From Daphnia carinata (Eukaryota; Arthropoda; Branchiopoda; Diplostraca; Daphniidae): a stretch of DNA of 64,000 nt. The position numbers were made by a program, and so were the translations under genes. The notes below the pieces were generated by a model, which had not been told where the DNA came from, made no database searches, and saw only the letters and a list, made by a program, of their open reading frames with translations. Each line of letters starts with the position of its first letter. Positions within the stretch are counted from its first letter, which is position 1. Location: the NCBI RefSeq assembly GCF_022539665.2, contig NC_081336.1, positions 9,834,778-9,898,777 of the forward strand, read 5' to 3'. This document shows positions 11,090 to 24,085 of this stretch, piece by piece.

Positions 11090-14000
11090 GGAAAATGAGA
11101 CGAAAAGACTTCAACTTTTAATAACTTGCGTTTGACCACAAATGAACAACTGCAATCTCAATCGAAACTGAACCACTCCTGCCCGCCGCTACCTTCCCTA
11201 TTCAAAAGATAGATGAAAAGATAACGTGAATAGTTCAATAACAAAGTCAGTTAGCTGGCCGCTAACGGATGGGTTTTGGGCAGAAGACGTTTATCAGAGA
11301 CGTCCATTCGGTTTACGCGTGATTGTCCAATTTTGGGTTGAGTTACAACCTAATCCTAGCGTTAGTACTCGTCAGTGACTCGAAATCCTCGTGACAATAC
11401 AGTGTTATCTACCAGCCAGGTTTATCAGTTGTGAAAGCGTTTCTTGCACAACGATTCGAGATTAACAGAAAATAATTATAAACTTTTCGATTTAGAATAA
11501 GTATGGGATTCCGTTTGCCATCATTGGCTCTATATTATAAATTTAAGTTTAAGTCTCGATCACCTTTGCATTGTTTTTATTGTTATATGCATTTATCATT
11601 TTTCTTTAGTGATTTTTGGATGTGAAATTTCCATTTTTGGTTAAGGATGTATTCATTATCTTTGTTTTACCATGGTAAACAATGTGTTTATTTTCATGTA
11701 GTCATCACCGAAAATGCGCCACTACCCGTATCGATAACCAAGGGCCTCCCCCAACCCCCTTTTCGCTCTTGTTTGCTTGGTATTTTTCTTTTGTTTTTGC
11801 TGCTTCTGTTAACAGGAGACGTTTCTCTAATTCAAATTCACAATAAAACATTTAACTGTTTCCGTTCATCGCGTTTCGACAAAATGAACTGAATTAACCG
11901 GTTAATCATTTCATCGCATTGTTTTTTACATTGTGGATCTTTTCTACACGTTTTGACTATATCACAAAACGATTGCTAACAGTGTCAATCAGTCAGTCGG
12001 TCAGCACAATCAGGCAGCTAATTAGGAGCAATAACTCAATTTTTTAACTTATCAGCCGGGAATTTTCTTTTAGCCAATCCATCCATTATCTTGACGTGTG
12101 TTGACGCGTTTTGGCCCCCCAAAACAACAACGTTTTATCTTGGACCGCACAACGCCACAGGCCAGGTTTATCAGTAGTTAAATGCGTCTCTTACACAACG
12201 ATTCGAGAACAACAAAAAATGATGATGAACTTTTCGATCCTGAATAAAAAAGGCATTCCGTTTCCCATCATTGGCTCTCTAATATTAAGTTAAAGAATCA
12301 ATCACCCTTGCCTTGTTTTCATTGTTTTATTCATTTATAACTTTTCCTTTGGTGATTGTTGAATATGAAATATTTCCATTTTTGGTTGTAGATGTATTCA
12401 TTATCGTTGTATTACCGTGATAACAATGTGTTTATCTTCATGTAGTCATGACCGAAAATGCGCCATTACCCGTATGAATTACCAATTGCCTGCCTCATCT
12501 TGCCTCCCCTTTATTTGCTTGGTTTTTTAAATTTGTCGTTTGCTTGTCCTCTTAGCAGAGGACGTTCCCCGTTCTAAATTCACGATTCCACTGATTCCGT
12601 TAATCGCATTCCGGCAAAATGAACTGCATTAACCGGTTAATTATTTCATCACATTTTTTTTATATTATTGAGATTCCTTTTAACACATTTTGACTATTCT
12701 ACAAAGTTTTTATTTATCAGCCGGGAATTTATTGTTAGCCAATCCACTTATCTTTACGTGTTGACGCTTTTTGGCACCCAATCTTTTAAACATTTATTTT
12801 ATTGATTGAAAAAGGAACATGGATAACGCTGATTTTCCATCTAACATGGAAGAAATTTGAATGTCCAAAACTGAAAGGATTTCTCTACCAGTTGGCACAA
12901 AAATAGCATTTTGTTTAATTTTTTTTTTCCCTTGCCTCATATTTTCTTGTTCGAATGATTGTTTGTATTTCCGTCCCAGGCTGAAAGAATTGATTGTCTT
13001 CAATGACGTCAATTATTTCCATTCGATAAAAGTTATTTTTTCTTGGAGATTGATTCCGTGTGTTGTTCATATTCAGGATCTGCTGTGGCGATTTTGTCGG
13101 CTTTTCTTTGTCCTTCTGGTGTTTATGACATCGTAGACGGACATCAGTCTCTGTTTCCGCCGTAGTGTTCCATGTACGTACGCCTCAGGTATTATTTTTT
13201 GTTTGTCGTGCTGGTCTGTTCCACGTGATGGTACGTCTTTCGGGTATGACGTTTATGATTATCCGTTATTTCACTGCTGGAACACTTTGCTATTGTTTGT
13301 TTATTTTTCTTTAGTTTAATGTTTTGTGGTTTTACGCAGATTCTTAATTGATTTGGTTTCTTTAGTTGTACAGCATGTTTTTAGTATGGCGCTAATTCCG
13401 TAGTGTTCGGCCGTTAATGTTTAGCAGCTCCTCCTGGAACCATTCTTTTCTGGTAAGTAAGTTTGTTCCATATTTTCTTAGAATTGAACTGGTGGTTGCA
13501 TTGCTTCGCTCGGTGGGGTAACGTGTTGTCATGTAGCAGTGTTTACCGTATGTCGGGTTTCACAATTTCATTTATTACTTTCATTTTAACACCATATTTT
13601 TCAGAATATGTGATATTTCGTTCATAGTGTGAATTGGCAATGCTGCTTAGAAGTCGGGGTGGTGGGGGGGGGGAAGCGCTAAATTGCGATCATCAGTTTC
13701 ATCATTGGTATTTTAACTGATGTTCGCAAAGGATGTGTGGCGTGTCAAATAGTCAATGTCAAGTTCAGTTTCAAGCAGTGAACTACGTGGATAAATTGCT
13801 GCCGAACAATATGTAAACTGCTATTCATGTAGTGCGTTATTTAGATGACTGACTAGAAGGAGAAAAGAGCGGCCATGGCAAGGATAGTTGATTCAAAGAC
13901 AATTTGCAGCCTGAATACAAATGCAACAACCACGCCTTTTCGTCCAGTGAAAACAAGATAGTTCTTCGGTGGCTGTTCTGCGTTTGAATGCAATTCATAG

Positions 14001-14100
14001 CGGGGGAAGTTATCTGCATCAATTTTAGGTTTGTAGATATTTTTTTTTTTGCTTTCGCTTTGCATGTGCATTTCAGAAGACGCTAAAATCTCGACTCCCT
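11090..14100. repeat. Kinase 5' flank duplicated in tandem plus spacer copy 2
   Basis: At 11400-11530 and again at 12155-12290 lies the same kinase upstream sequence (CAGGTTTATCAG, ACAACGATTCGAGA, CTTTTCGAT), with further pairs at 11640-11900 and 12390-12630. This is a direct duplication of about 750 bp. The same sequence occurs once upstream of D (33.95 kb) and E (60.05 kb). From about 12.9 kb the stretch follows the spacer family (CCCAGGCTGAAAGAATTG block at 12978, GTTTGAATGCAATTC at about 13982). No protein gene is supported. Confidence 0.65.
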
Positions 14101-15690
14101 CTCCCAGTTGTTTGTCTGATTTTTTTTAAAGGGCCGATCAATGAATTAACTATTTTATTTTAATTTCATTTTCTTTACTCATAATTTTTACCAATCGAAT
14201 AATTTGCTTACATATCGGATTCTATTCGTCTTTTGGGTTCACTTCTGTACCTTTTTCCCAAAGTGGACCTCATTACGTATCCATGCGTTGAGGCTCACTT
14301 GATTATAATTTTTGTTTTTTAAATTCGTGTCCAATTTTCGTTCTGAGCGACGCCCAAATAATTTTGAAAAAATACGTATTTTGGTACGGTTGGTTAAGTA
14401 TTTCACAATTGGCACGGATTTTAGTGTGTGTGTGTCACTGATGTTGGTGCACCTACTGCACGAGAGCCGCAACGTGAATTTATCTTTCCCAACAATACAA
14501 AACTTACCATTGTAAACCCGAAAGACAACCAGCCATCTCCTTGTTTTAATTTGGTTTTTGCATAGTGTGTCCCTGCGCAAGAGAAAACAAAATAGTTATG
14601 GCAGAAGTTGAATTCGCCGCCCATTTTGAAATAAGTCGCAACGTTGCTTCAGTGTTGTGAGCCGGCTTCAGTCGCCATTTTCTAGTTCTTTGTCGTGTGT
14701 GAAGTTGGTGGTGTGCATTTGACTCGTCAAGTATTGGACACATGAGGCAGCCATGGTAAAGTAATACTTTAGTGAATGTTTCGTCAAGAAAACATTGTTA
14801 ACATTCACCACCACCCGAAACTTTAATTTGAGAATACCTAATGTTTGAAACTCCTTTTCAAATTACAAGATGAATGATACGCTATTAACAAAAAACTATT
14901 AGAAGTAATAATTTTCATGCTGAGTCTTTGCCTTTTTTCTAAATTTTAGAGAATTCCACAAGTTGTGAAGCAGACACTGTGGTGTATCTGCCCTCGTGCT
15001 CTCACCTCCATGCCAGATGGCCATTAAGAAGGACCATAAATGTGTGGTAATATTATTTTTCCACATTCTACTGTTGCATTATTCTTTGCTGTTATTTTTA
15101 TGTCATACCATGAAAGCAAGAAGAGTTTATGTGCTTGCCATTATGGATGGTAACTTGTGTCCTTAAAAGTAAGCATGACAGGCACATTCAGATAATGGTT
15201 ATTGCTACCTTCATGCATTTTAAAAAACCATTAAGCCAAACTGCTCAACCATGCAGTCAGGCTTTGTACTTCTTTAAAATTAATGAGATGAACCAAGCTT
15301 GTCATTTCAATCATTTCAGGATTGTGCAGGCAAACATTGTGGTTCCATCGGTTTCCATAGTTGGGCAAGTCGTTTAATAATGCTTGGTGTTACAATTATT
15401 TTTAAAATTATTTTTAATAAAAATTTTCCCATTCACAACATTTGCAGCTTCTGAACATTGAGAAAAGATTGTTGCTGATGTAGAGTTTTGTAACTGTGGA
15501 CCCCACAGTCCATGACAGAAACAAATAGGACAGAAAATTCCATCTTCATCACTAACAAAAGAAAAGGCATATTTCTAGATTGGCTTAACGCGTGCAGTCT
15601 GCTGTCGCGCAAACATTTATTTCATTCTGATCTACCTTTTTTCTGTCTAGTCACAAGGTAAATGTTTCCTTGTATTCTCACAGTGATAAC
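14100..15690. other. Unassigned AT-rich stretch
   Basis: I see no recognisable gene, RNA or repeat here. Short open frames overlap each other on both strands and lack family motifs. The left edge continues decayed spacer sequence; the right edge runs into the Gly-rich start of the vasa-like pseudogene. Confidence 0.4.
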
Positions 15691-15699
15691 TTTAATATG

Positions 15700-18062
<2,363 letters not shown>

Positions 18063-18304
18063 TCAATGTAATTAACCAAAATTCGTATCCAAGAACATCT
18101 TGGAATTTGCAATGTCTGTTTGAAAATTTGATTACGTGGTTATTTTGCCAACCTATTTACCTGAATAGATAAAATATTCATTTTGTTTAAGGAAACAGGA
18201 AATGGGAATATTTTATATTATTCTTCTCTCTTTAGTGGGTTATTTTTTTTTTTTTAATTTAACGTTTAACTACATAGCTTTCAAAATCTATAACTAACCA
18301 TGTA

Positions 18305-18385
18305 GAGACAGTTATGGCATATTGGTAGCATGCTTTCCTACAGTGCGAAAGGTCTGTGGTTCGAATCTCAGTATGGTTAATATTG
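18305..18385 (+). other. tRNA-like (possibly SINE head) sequence
   Basis: The stretch has an A-box-like TGGCATATTGGTAGC and a B-box-like GGTTCGAATC about 35 bases later, the spacing of an RNA polymerase III internal promoter. Stems are imperfect: the anticodon arm has an oversized loop and the acceptor arm does not pair. A tRNA-derived SINE or decayed tRNA is the most likely reading. Confidence 0.35.
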
Positions 18386-18540
18386 CTTGGCGCCGAGAAA
18401 AATGTGGAATGCTGGCGTGGTCGTCCCAGAAAAAATTTTGGGATGCTACCGATCGTCGAGGAAAAAGAATTTTTCCCTTTTTTTGCCATTTTTCGTTATT
18501 TCGACAAATAAACGTGTGCTATGAAGAAAAAAGTGTGCCT

Positions 18541-18612
18541 AGCTTATCTGAGTATTGAACACTAGACCTTCGGCTTCTTAAGCCGATGCTCTACCATTGA
18601 GCTATTTCACAT
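18541..18612 (-). other. tRNA-like sequence with intact D and anticodon arms
   Basis: On the minus strand the D arm (GCTC...GAGC) and anticodon arm (TCGGC-TTAAGAA-GCCGA, anticodon AAG) pair perfectly. The T arm is imperfect and the acceptor ends do not pair. A Leu(AAG) tRNA would need a long variable arm, which is absent. This is probably a tRNA-derived element or pseudo-tRNA, not a working gene. Confidence 0.4.
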
Positions 18613-19194
18613 GTTTATATTCTACTAATACTAATAGTGAATTTAGGAATACGGTTTGAACTTGGAAAAAAAAAAACAAGCCTCCTTTTTGTTTCCTGAC
18701 CATTCACTGGCTCAAAATATCGAAGCCAAGACCTAGGCCACTTGCCTTTCCCAACTCCAATACCTAAGATACCCGATTACCCATTTTTTCTCTGATGGAG
18801 GTTTTTCTGTCACACCATCAGTTGTACCCAGGTGTTCGTTTGACAGAACCGACTTCGTTTTTTTTTCCTTTTCGTTTTTTTCTGCCTGCCAATTGTCTGT
18901 GGTGGCAATGACGGATTTAGCGTTCAAATAAACAATTGCCGCACCACAAAACAGAGTTCAAACAACGTTGTGTATTTGTTTTTACGTAAAGAACAAAACA
19001 AACATGGAAAAATCCACCATTTTTATCTAAATCGAAAAGCGTGCATCACAACATACACAGCCACTTTGCACGACAACAGAACTATAAAACTTGTTTTTTT
19101 TTCTTTGTTTTGTTTTTGATTTTGTTTTTTGTTTTTGTTTTTGCTTTTTTCTTTCCCCATAGAAAATAAAAGAAAAATGAGAAATTCTCCTTAC

Positions 19195-19304
19195 CGCTGC
19201 TGATGTTGCTGGAAGGGAATCAATGGCTGACTGTCATCATAGGATGGAGAAGATTCGTAGCTGATGTCACTGTTCTTCCGACGACGATCTTCGCGTTGAT
19301 CAAG
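19195..19304 (-). pseudogene. Isolated exon-like block, unknown protein
   Basis: A 110-base block is open on the minus strand between a CTTCAG acceptor and a GTAAGG donor. It encodes a charged, Ser-rich peptide beginning LDQREDRRRKNSDISYESS and ending near PLIPFQQHQQR. The composition suggests a cytoplasmic tail of a larger protein. No adjoining exon of the same protein is recognisable nearby, so it may be a stray fragment or part of a gene I cannot assemble. Confidence 0.35.
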
Positions 19305-21030
19305 CTGAAGAACGTGAAATTAATTGATAAGGAAAACGTGAAATTGGAATACGGATTAGAGTGAATTTAGCAATACGTGTTGGACTAAGAAAAAAACATA
19401 CAACGATACCATGAAAAACAGGCGATGACGTGGCAACCACGAGGCGACGGGCGAGGCGATGATGGCGCGATGGGCGAAGAGAAGACGGGGCGACGGGCGA
19501 GACGAAGACGGGGCGACAGGCCCGTGCCAGGGTGCTGCAAAAATATTGTTTGTTAACCATTGACATCACTATATAGAGGAACAGACTTCTTCTACCAGAT
19601 TGAGACTGATGAGATGATGAGTTTGCAAAGAGTCAAAGAATGACGTGAGGTATCCAATCCATTGATTTTGCATTGTTGGTTATCTTTTTTTTTGCAAACA
19701 GCATCCTTTTGAGTTTTAGATCATCGAGCTAGAAATAAAAGCATAACCATGACAATGGGATACAGATTGACAAAATCTAAGTCAAATACCATACTTCACA
19801 ACACAAAATCCTGCCCTTTAATGGGCTATGTAGAAATGATTTGAAACACTACATATAGTGCACTTTTCACACATAACTGAATGACATGATGAACGAAGAG
19901 TAGCAGAATGATGTAATTGGCATGGTGGTATCCCAACTCATATGGCTTGTGCCATTTCTAATTTTTCTTCGTGGTCAGTATCCTTAGTTATTAACGTTTC
20001 ACCAACTACATCTGAAAACCAGAATCACAGCTATTGGATTCTGAATGGTAATTCATTTTTAATACCTCTCAATGCAGTGCAACTGAATAGCATGATCCAT
20101 TGTAAATATAGTAGGTTGCAAATAGCTTTTGGATTTCATAGCTGGCCTAGCTAATTGCAAGTTTACGCGTTGCACAAAAATACTCCACTTTATGTTTCTC
20201 ACTTCAGTAACACAGAAAATAATAAAAAACTTGCAATACCTAATGTCCACACCATTCAATTTGACCAAACTTATCAATGGGAAATTTGCATCACGAATTT
20301 TCGGATATGGGTTTCACCTGTAACACGTTGTTTTCCCACATAACAGAAGCAACAGTAGCGCCATCTGTTATCCTAATTTACAAACAACAAGAGACACATG
20401 TCACCAGAAAATATTTTGCGAACCATATAAAACACTGTTAAAAAACGATGGAAACAGTACATGCACACATATAACAATAAAGCACAATCGTTGCTGTTTG
20501 TTAACGCCGTTTACTGCAATGGTCTCACCAGTTTCTGCCAGTGTTGATTTGCCCGGTCCATTCTCTACTTCCGCAACTGTCTCACCCTTTCTTCTGTTAA
20601 GAGATTTAGTTCAACAAAAACGTGATAAGACATAAATTAATACAAAACATACCTTGCGTACAAAAGTGAAGCAGCCTCGTTACTGGCACTGATGGCGTGC
20701 TTTACTTTGACACATCACATTTGCTGCGGTTACCCGTTAGCTAACAAGAAATTCAGTTACAAAAATGTGGGGTATTTTGAGGTAGACTCATTTAATTTTT
20801 GCTTTCTTACTTTTCCGTGTCTGTCTCGTTATTTTGCTTTCATTCCTACGTTTTCCAGTTTTTCTGTTAGTATTTGGAAGTGGAGCTAGTAACCATTTGC
20901 CTGCATTTATGTTGAACAGATTTGTTATGAGGACATCAAAGCAATATAGATATACACTTAATGGACACATAAAATTTTAGATGAAGCGGCATTCATCTTC
21001 GGTAGTTTCTGTACATTACGTTACCATATG

Positions 21031-21880
21031 CTACGGTGATGTAAAAGACAGCCGACAAGAAATCACAAACGCTGTGTACCATCTTTCCACGAGCGTCGTA
21101 AAAAGCGTGCTGAAAGAACACCGGTAAGCCTTGAGCAATTCGTTCAACTCGTATCCGTCAACGGTGCGATGCTCGTAAGCAAATTCGAAGAAGGCTGCCT
21201 CGTATAAGACAACATTTTGCTGCAACTGAACATTGTATAAGTTAATGATGGAAGCCACTTGAATCACGTCGATTTCATTTGAGACGGCAACATATCCACC
21301 TTCCTAATGTCGTTATAAAAAAGCAGAAAATGGTTATTATGTCAATACTATATGAATGCGCCGACTTTTCTACCACGAAAACAGACCCAAAATACAATTG
21401 TTTGTTGGGTTTTTAATTAAAACGATGGACACCCATGCACCTTCTAGTCACTAACACGGACGTGTCCGAGCTTTTCGCATTACCCCGGGACCAGTTGACC
21501 GTGTTCTGGCCTGACGGACGGTAGGGCAACGTAAACGACGAGGCGCGGCACGCTCTCTTCTGATAAACTGTCCATCTTATTATCGATCCTACGATAACGA
21601 TAACGGGGTTCCTCATACTGATAGAACTAGATATGGTGGACGGGTATCCGATTTCCTCCTTGCATTGCGGAACACGCAAAACAATGCGAAAACGCATGAT
21701 GAAAGAACCAAATAAAGAAATGTTATACTGTAAATTACCAAACATGCAAGTCCACGTAAACGACGAGATGGTACATAATTTCCGTACACACTAGCAACAA
21801 CTATGTCAGACGTTGCACCCATATTGTCAATGCCTGATATCGTTTTCTTCAGCAGCAAGTTTACAAGTCTTGGAGGTAAA
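21031..21880 (-). pseudogene. Coding fragments of an unrecognised protein
   Basis: Three pieces on the minus strand look protein-like. About 21740-21880 includes NMGATSDIVVASVYGNYV. About 21475-21600 includes SEESVPRLVVYVALPSV. About 21115-21305 includes VIQVASIINLYN and YEAAFFEFAYEHRTVDGY. Frames change between pieces and the last piece loses frame near 21115. I cannot name the family. They are probably pieces of one broken gene caught between the inverted vasa fragments. Confidence 0.35.
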
Positions 21881-22012
21881 GTTAACCATTAAGGGTTTTA
21901 AAGCTCCATACCGAAGATGGTTGCAAAAAAAAAATAAAACCCTTTCCTGAAAAAAAACAAACAAACGATTATTCGAATTTGATTCATGAACAAATCAAAA
22001 TGAAGGATAATT

Positions 22013-23090
22013 CACGAGGAAGTGCGACAATTACAACTTCTGTCTTTTGAACCATGATATGTGACGCACCAACAACACCTTGTTCTAACAATATGTTCAT
22101 AACCAGTACCAAGTACGCCGCCTACATGAAAAAATGTAAAATTTTAGATGACTTAATCAACGAATAACGAAGGGTTTGTTGAGTATCTTAGACGCAATTG
22201 GACGTAATTGTAGTCGTAATCACCGGCGTGCCCACGCAAAATTACTTTTACTTCAACTTACCCAGTTCCTATCGGCCCCTTCAAATCAAGCCAGTACGAG
22301 GGCATCAAGGTTTCAAAATTATACAGCGTTAATTAATTGGATTACCGTTTTGCCGGAGCCCGTAACGGCACAAGCAATTAAATCTCTTTTGGCAAGAATA
22401 ACTGCAACTGAAGCTTTCTGAACAGGTGTTGGTTTTATGTAGCCAGAATTCTTAATGTTTTTAAGTAGTAGTTGGCGCAGGCCAAGGCTTCTTCAAATAA
22501 TGTTATGTATTGAGGTACATCTTTTCCTGTAACCTAAAGCAAATCCAATAGATATTTTTAAATCGTAAAATACATTTTTGACAAATGGCTTACCTGAAGA
22601 ACAACTATATCAAAATTGTTAAAGTGTTTCCCACAGACAATGCCCTTAAAGAGTTCCTTTTCATCGCATGTCACAGCTTGCGGAATGCATTGCTCATGTG
22701 GCTTTACATCTCCCATCAATTCACTGAATAGATTCGGACAGCCTTTCGAGGTGTAACCAGCTTCATGACATTAGTGGTAAAACAATGAACACTGGAACAT
22801 AAAATATTTTTGTGAAGACACAATTCATGTTTACATTGTAACACTTGCTGCCACCATTGCATCCTCCTTAAGGAAAATCCCTTACTACATGGCCCTCTTC
22901 TTCGTTAGAAATGAACACTAACAATGTTTTTTGTTGTTTTTTTTTTTTGCCTCATGGCAGGTACGACTTCCACCACCGCCACGGCCCCTTTGTGGACAAT
23001 CCTTCGAGAAACGTCTCCTTCCCCATACTATAAAAAGCACCAAAAGTTAAGTTCACACATCTTTTTCGATATTTTACCTTACTTTGTGAC
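22013..23090 (-). pseudogene. vas: vasa-like helicase pseudogene fragment, inverted copy
   Basis: This is the reverse complement of about 15783-16860 with moderate divergence. It carries the same zinc-knuckle block (22730-22990), the exon around GIVCGK (about 22620-22760), and the motif-I exon around 22330-22480. The motif-I Walker region is disrupted here as well. It stops upstream of the SAT and HRxGRxGR exons. The right edge at about 23090 abuts spacer sequence of the kinase array. Confidence 0.8.
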
Positions 23091-23093
23091 TCC

Positions 23094-24085
23094 AGGGAAA
23101 GAGGCTTTTTCTCGGTAGATGGCTGCCCGTTTAAAAAATCATGAAATCAACTATATACAAGCAGATGATTTGGCTTAGAACAAATGGACAGACATTGTCA
23201 GTCATATAATAGGAGGGTTTTTAAAAAACATAAAAATCTTCTATTATTAAATGGCTATGCTGTTCGTGTGAACTACTCACGTTGCCAATTTGCTGAATCT
23301 GTTCCGATATAGAGCCTTTTTCAGTCTATTGTAGGCAGAGTCATATGACTCTGATTGTAGGTGTTTTTAATTTTTTTTTCTGTTTTGGTTTTTTTTTGTG
23401 GTTTGCTTAATTGCAACGCAGCTGGCAAGAACAGATTTGATTGTCCGCGAGATTGCCCAGTTTGCCGGTCATACTGTTTTCACGTGCAATTTTCTTTCAT
23501 TTGACTAGTGGAATTGGTTAACGCTCGCAGTTAGCTCTACCGGCAAAAGCGGTTTCTTATTTGCCTTTTAGATGACGAAGAAAATTGGGTTTTTTATTCA
23601 TCATTCGACATATTGTTTTTTCTTTCTTATTATTTTTTCATTGTTTACTCAGGTTCTTTACTGCTCTGATTGCTTTCCTGTATGAGCCCCACTACAGTTC
23701 GCTAGAAGCTTGAAATGAAATGAGATACTTATCCAAAGAGAGAAGATGCTTGTTGAACCGATATTGAATCACTTGACGGGTTTTTTAGGCTTTGATATTT
23801 AATTTCATTTTAAAGTCGTTTGCCGACATAGAATTTTTAAATCGTCGAATGAGTTGCAATCAACTTGTCTATAGGAATAATAAATTGATTAACACTCAAA
23901 GGCAATGCAGGAATTTTTGTATTTCTGAAAGTGAAATCAGTGCATCTTAAGCAAAACAGGGAAGAAAGCTTGTAATTTTTGTTTTCAAGGGGTTAACGGC
24001 AAAAGAATTCAAAGTATGCAACAGACGCCATATTTAAATTTTCCGCCCTCAAAGGACATTGCATCGCCTAGAAACGAATTATGGT
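23094..24085. repeat. 3' part of the inter-kinase spacer, copy 3
   Basis: Matches 7.4-8.38, 29.6-30.57 and 55.4-56.34 kb, including the GCAGATGATTTGG block and the GCAGTTAGCTCTACC block near 23528. It lies just downstream of gene C and probably holds its 3' UTR. No open frame is conserved. Confidence 0.7.

Larger units (their letters stand above)
18620..22012. other. Region between the inverted vasa fragments
   Basis: Mostly unassigned AT-rich sequence. It contains one exon-like block (19195-19304) and coding-looking scraps (21030-21310, 21480-21880), all on the minus strand and annotated separately. I see no intact gene and no mobile-element protein. Confidence 0.4.
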
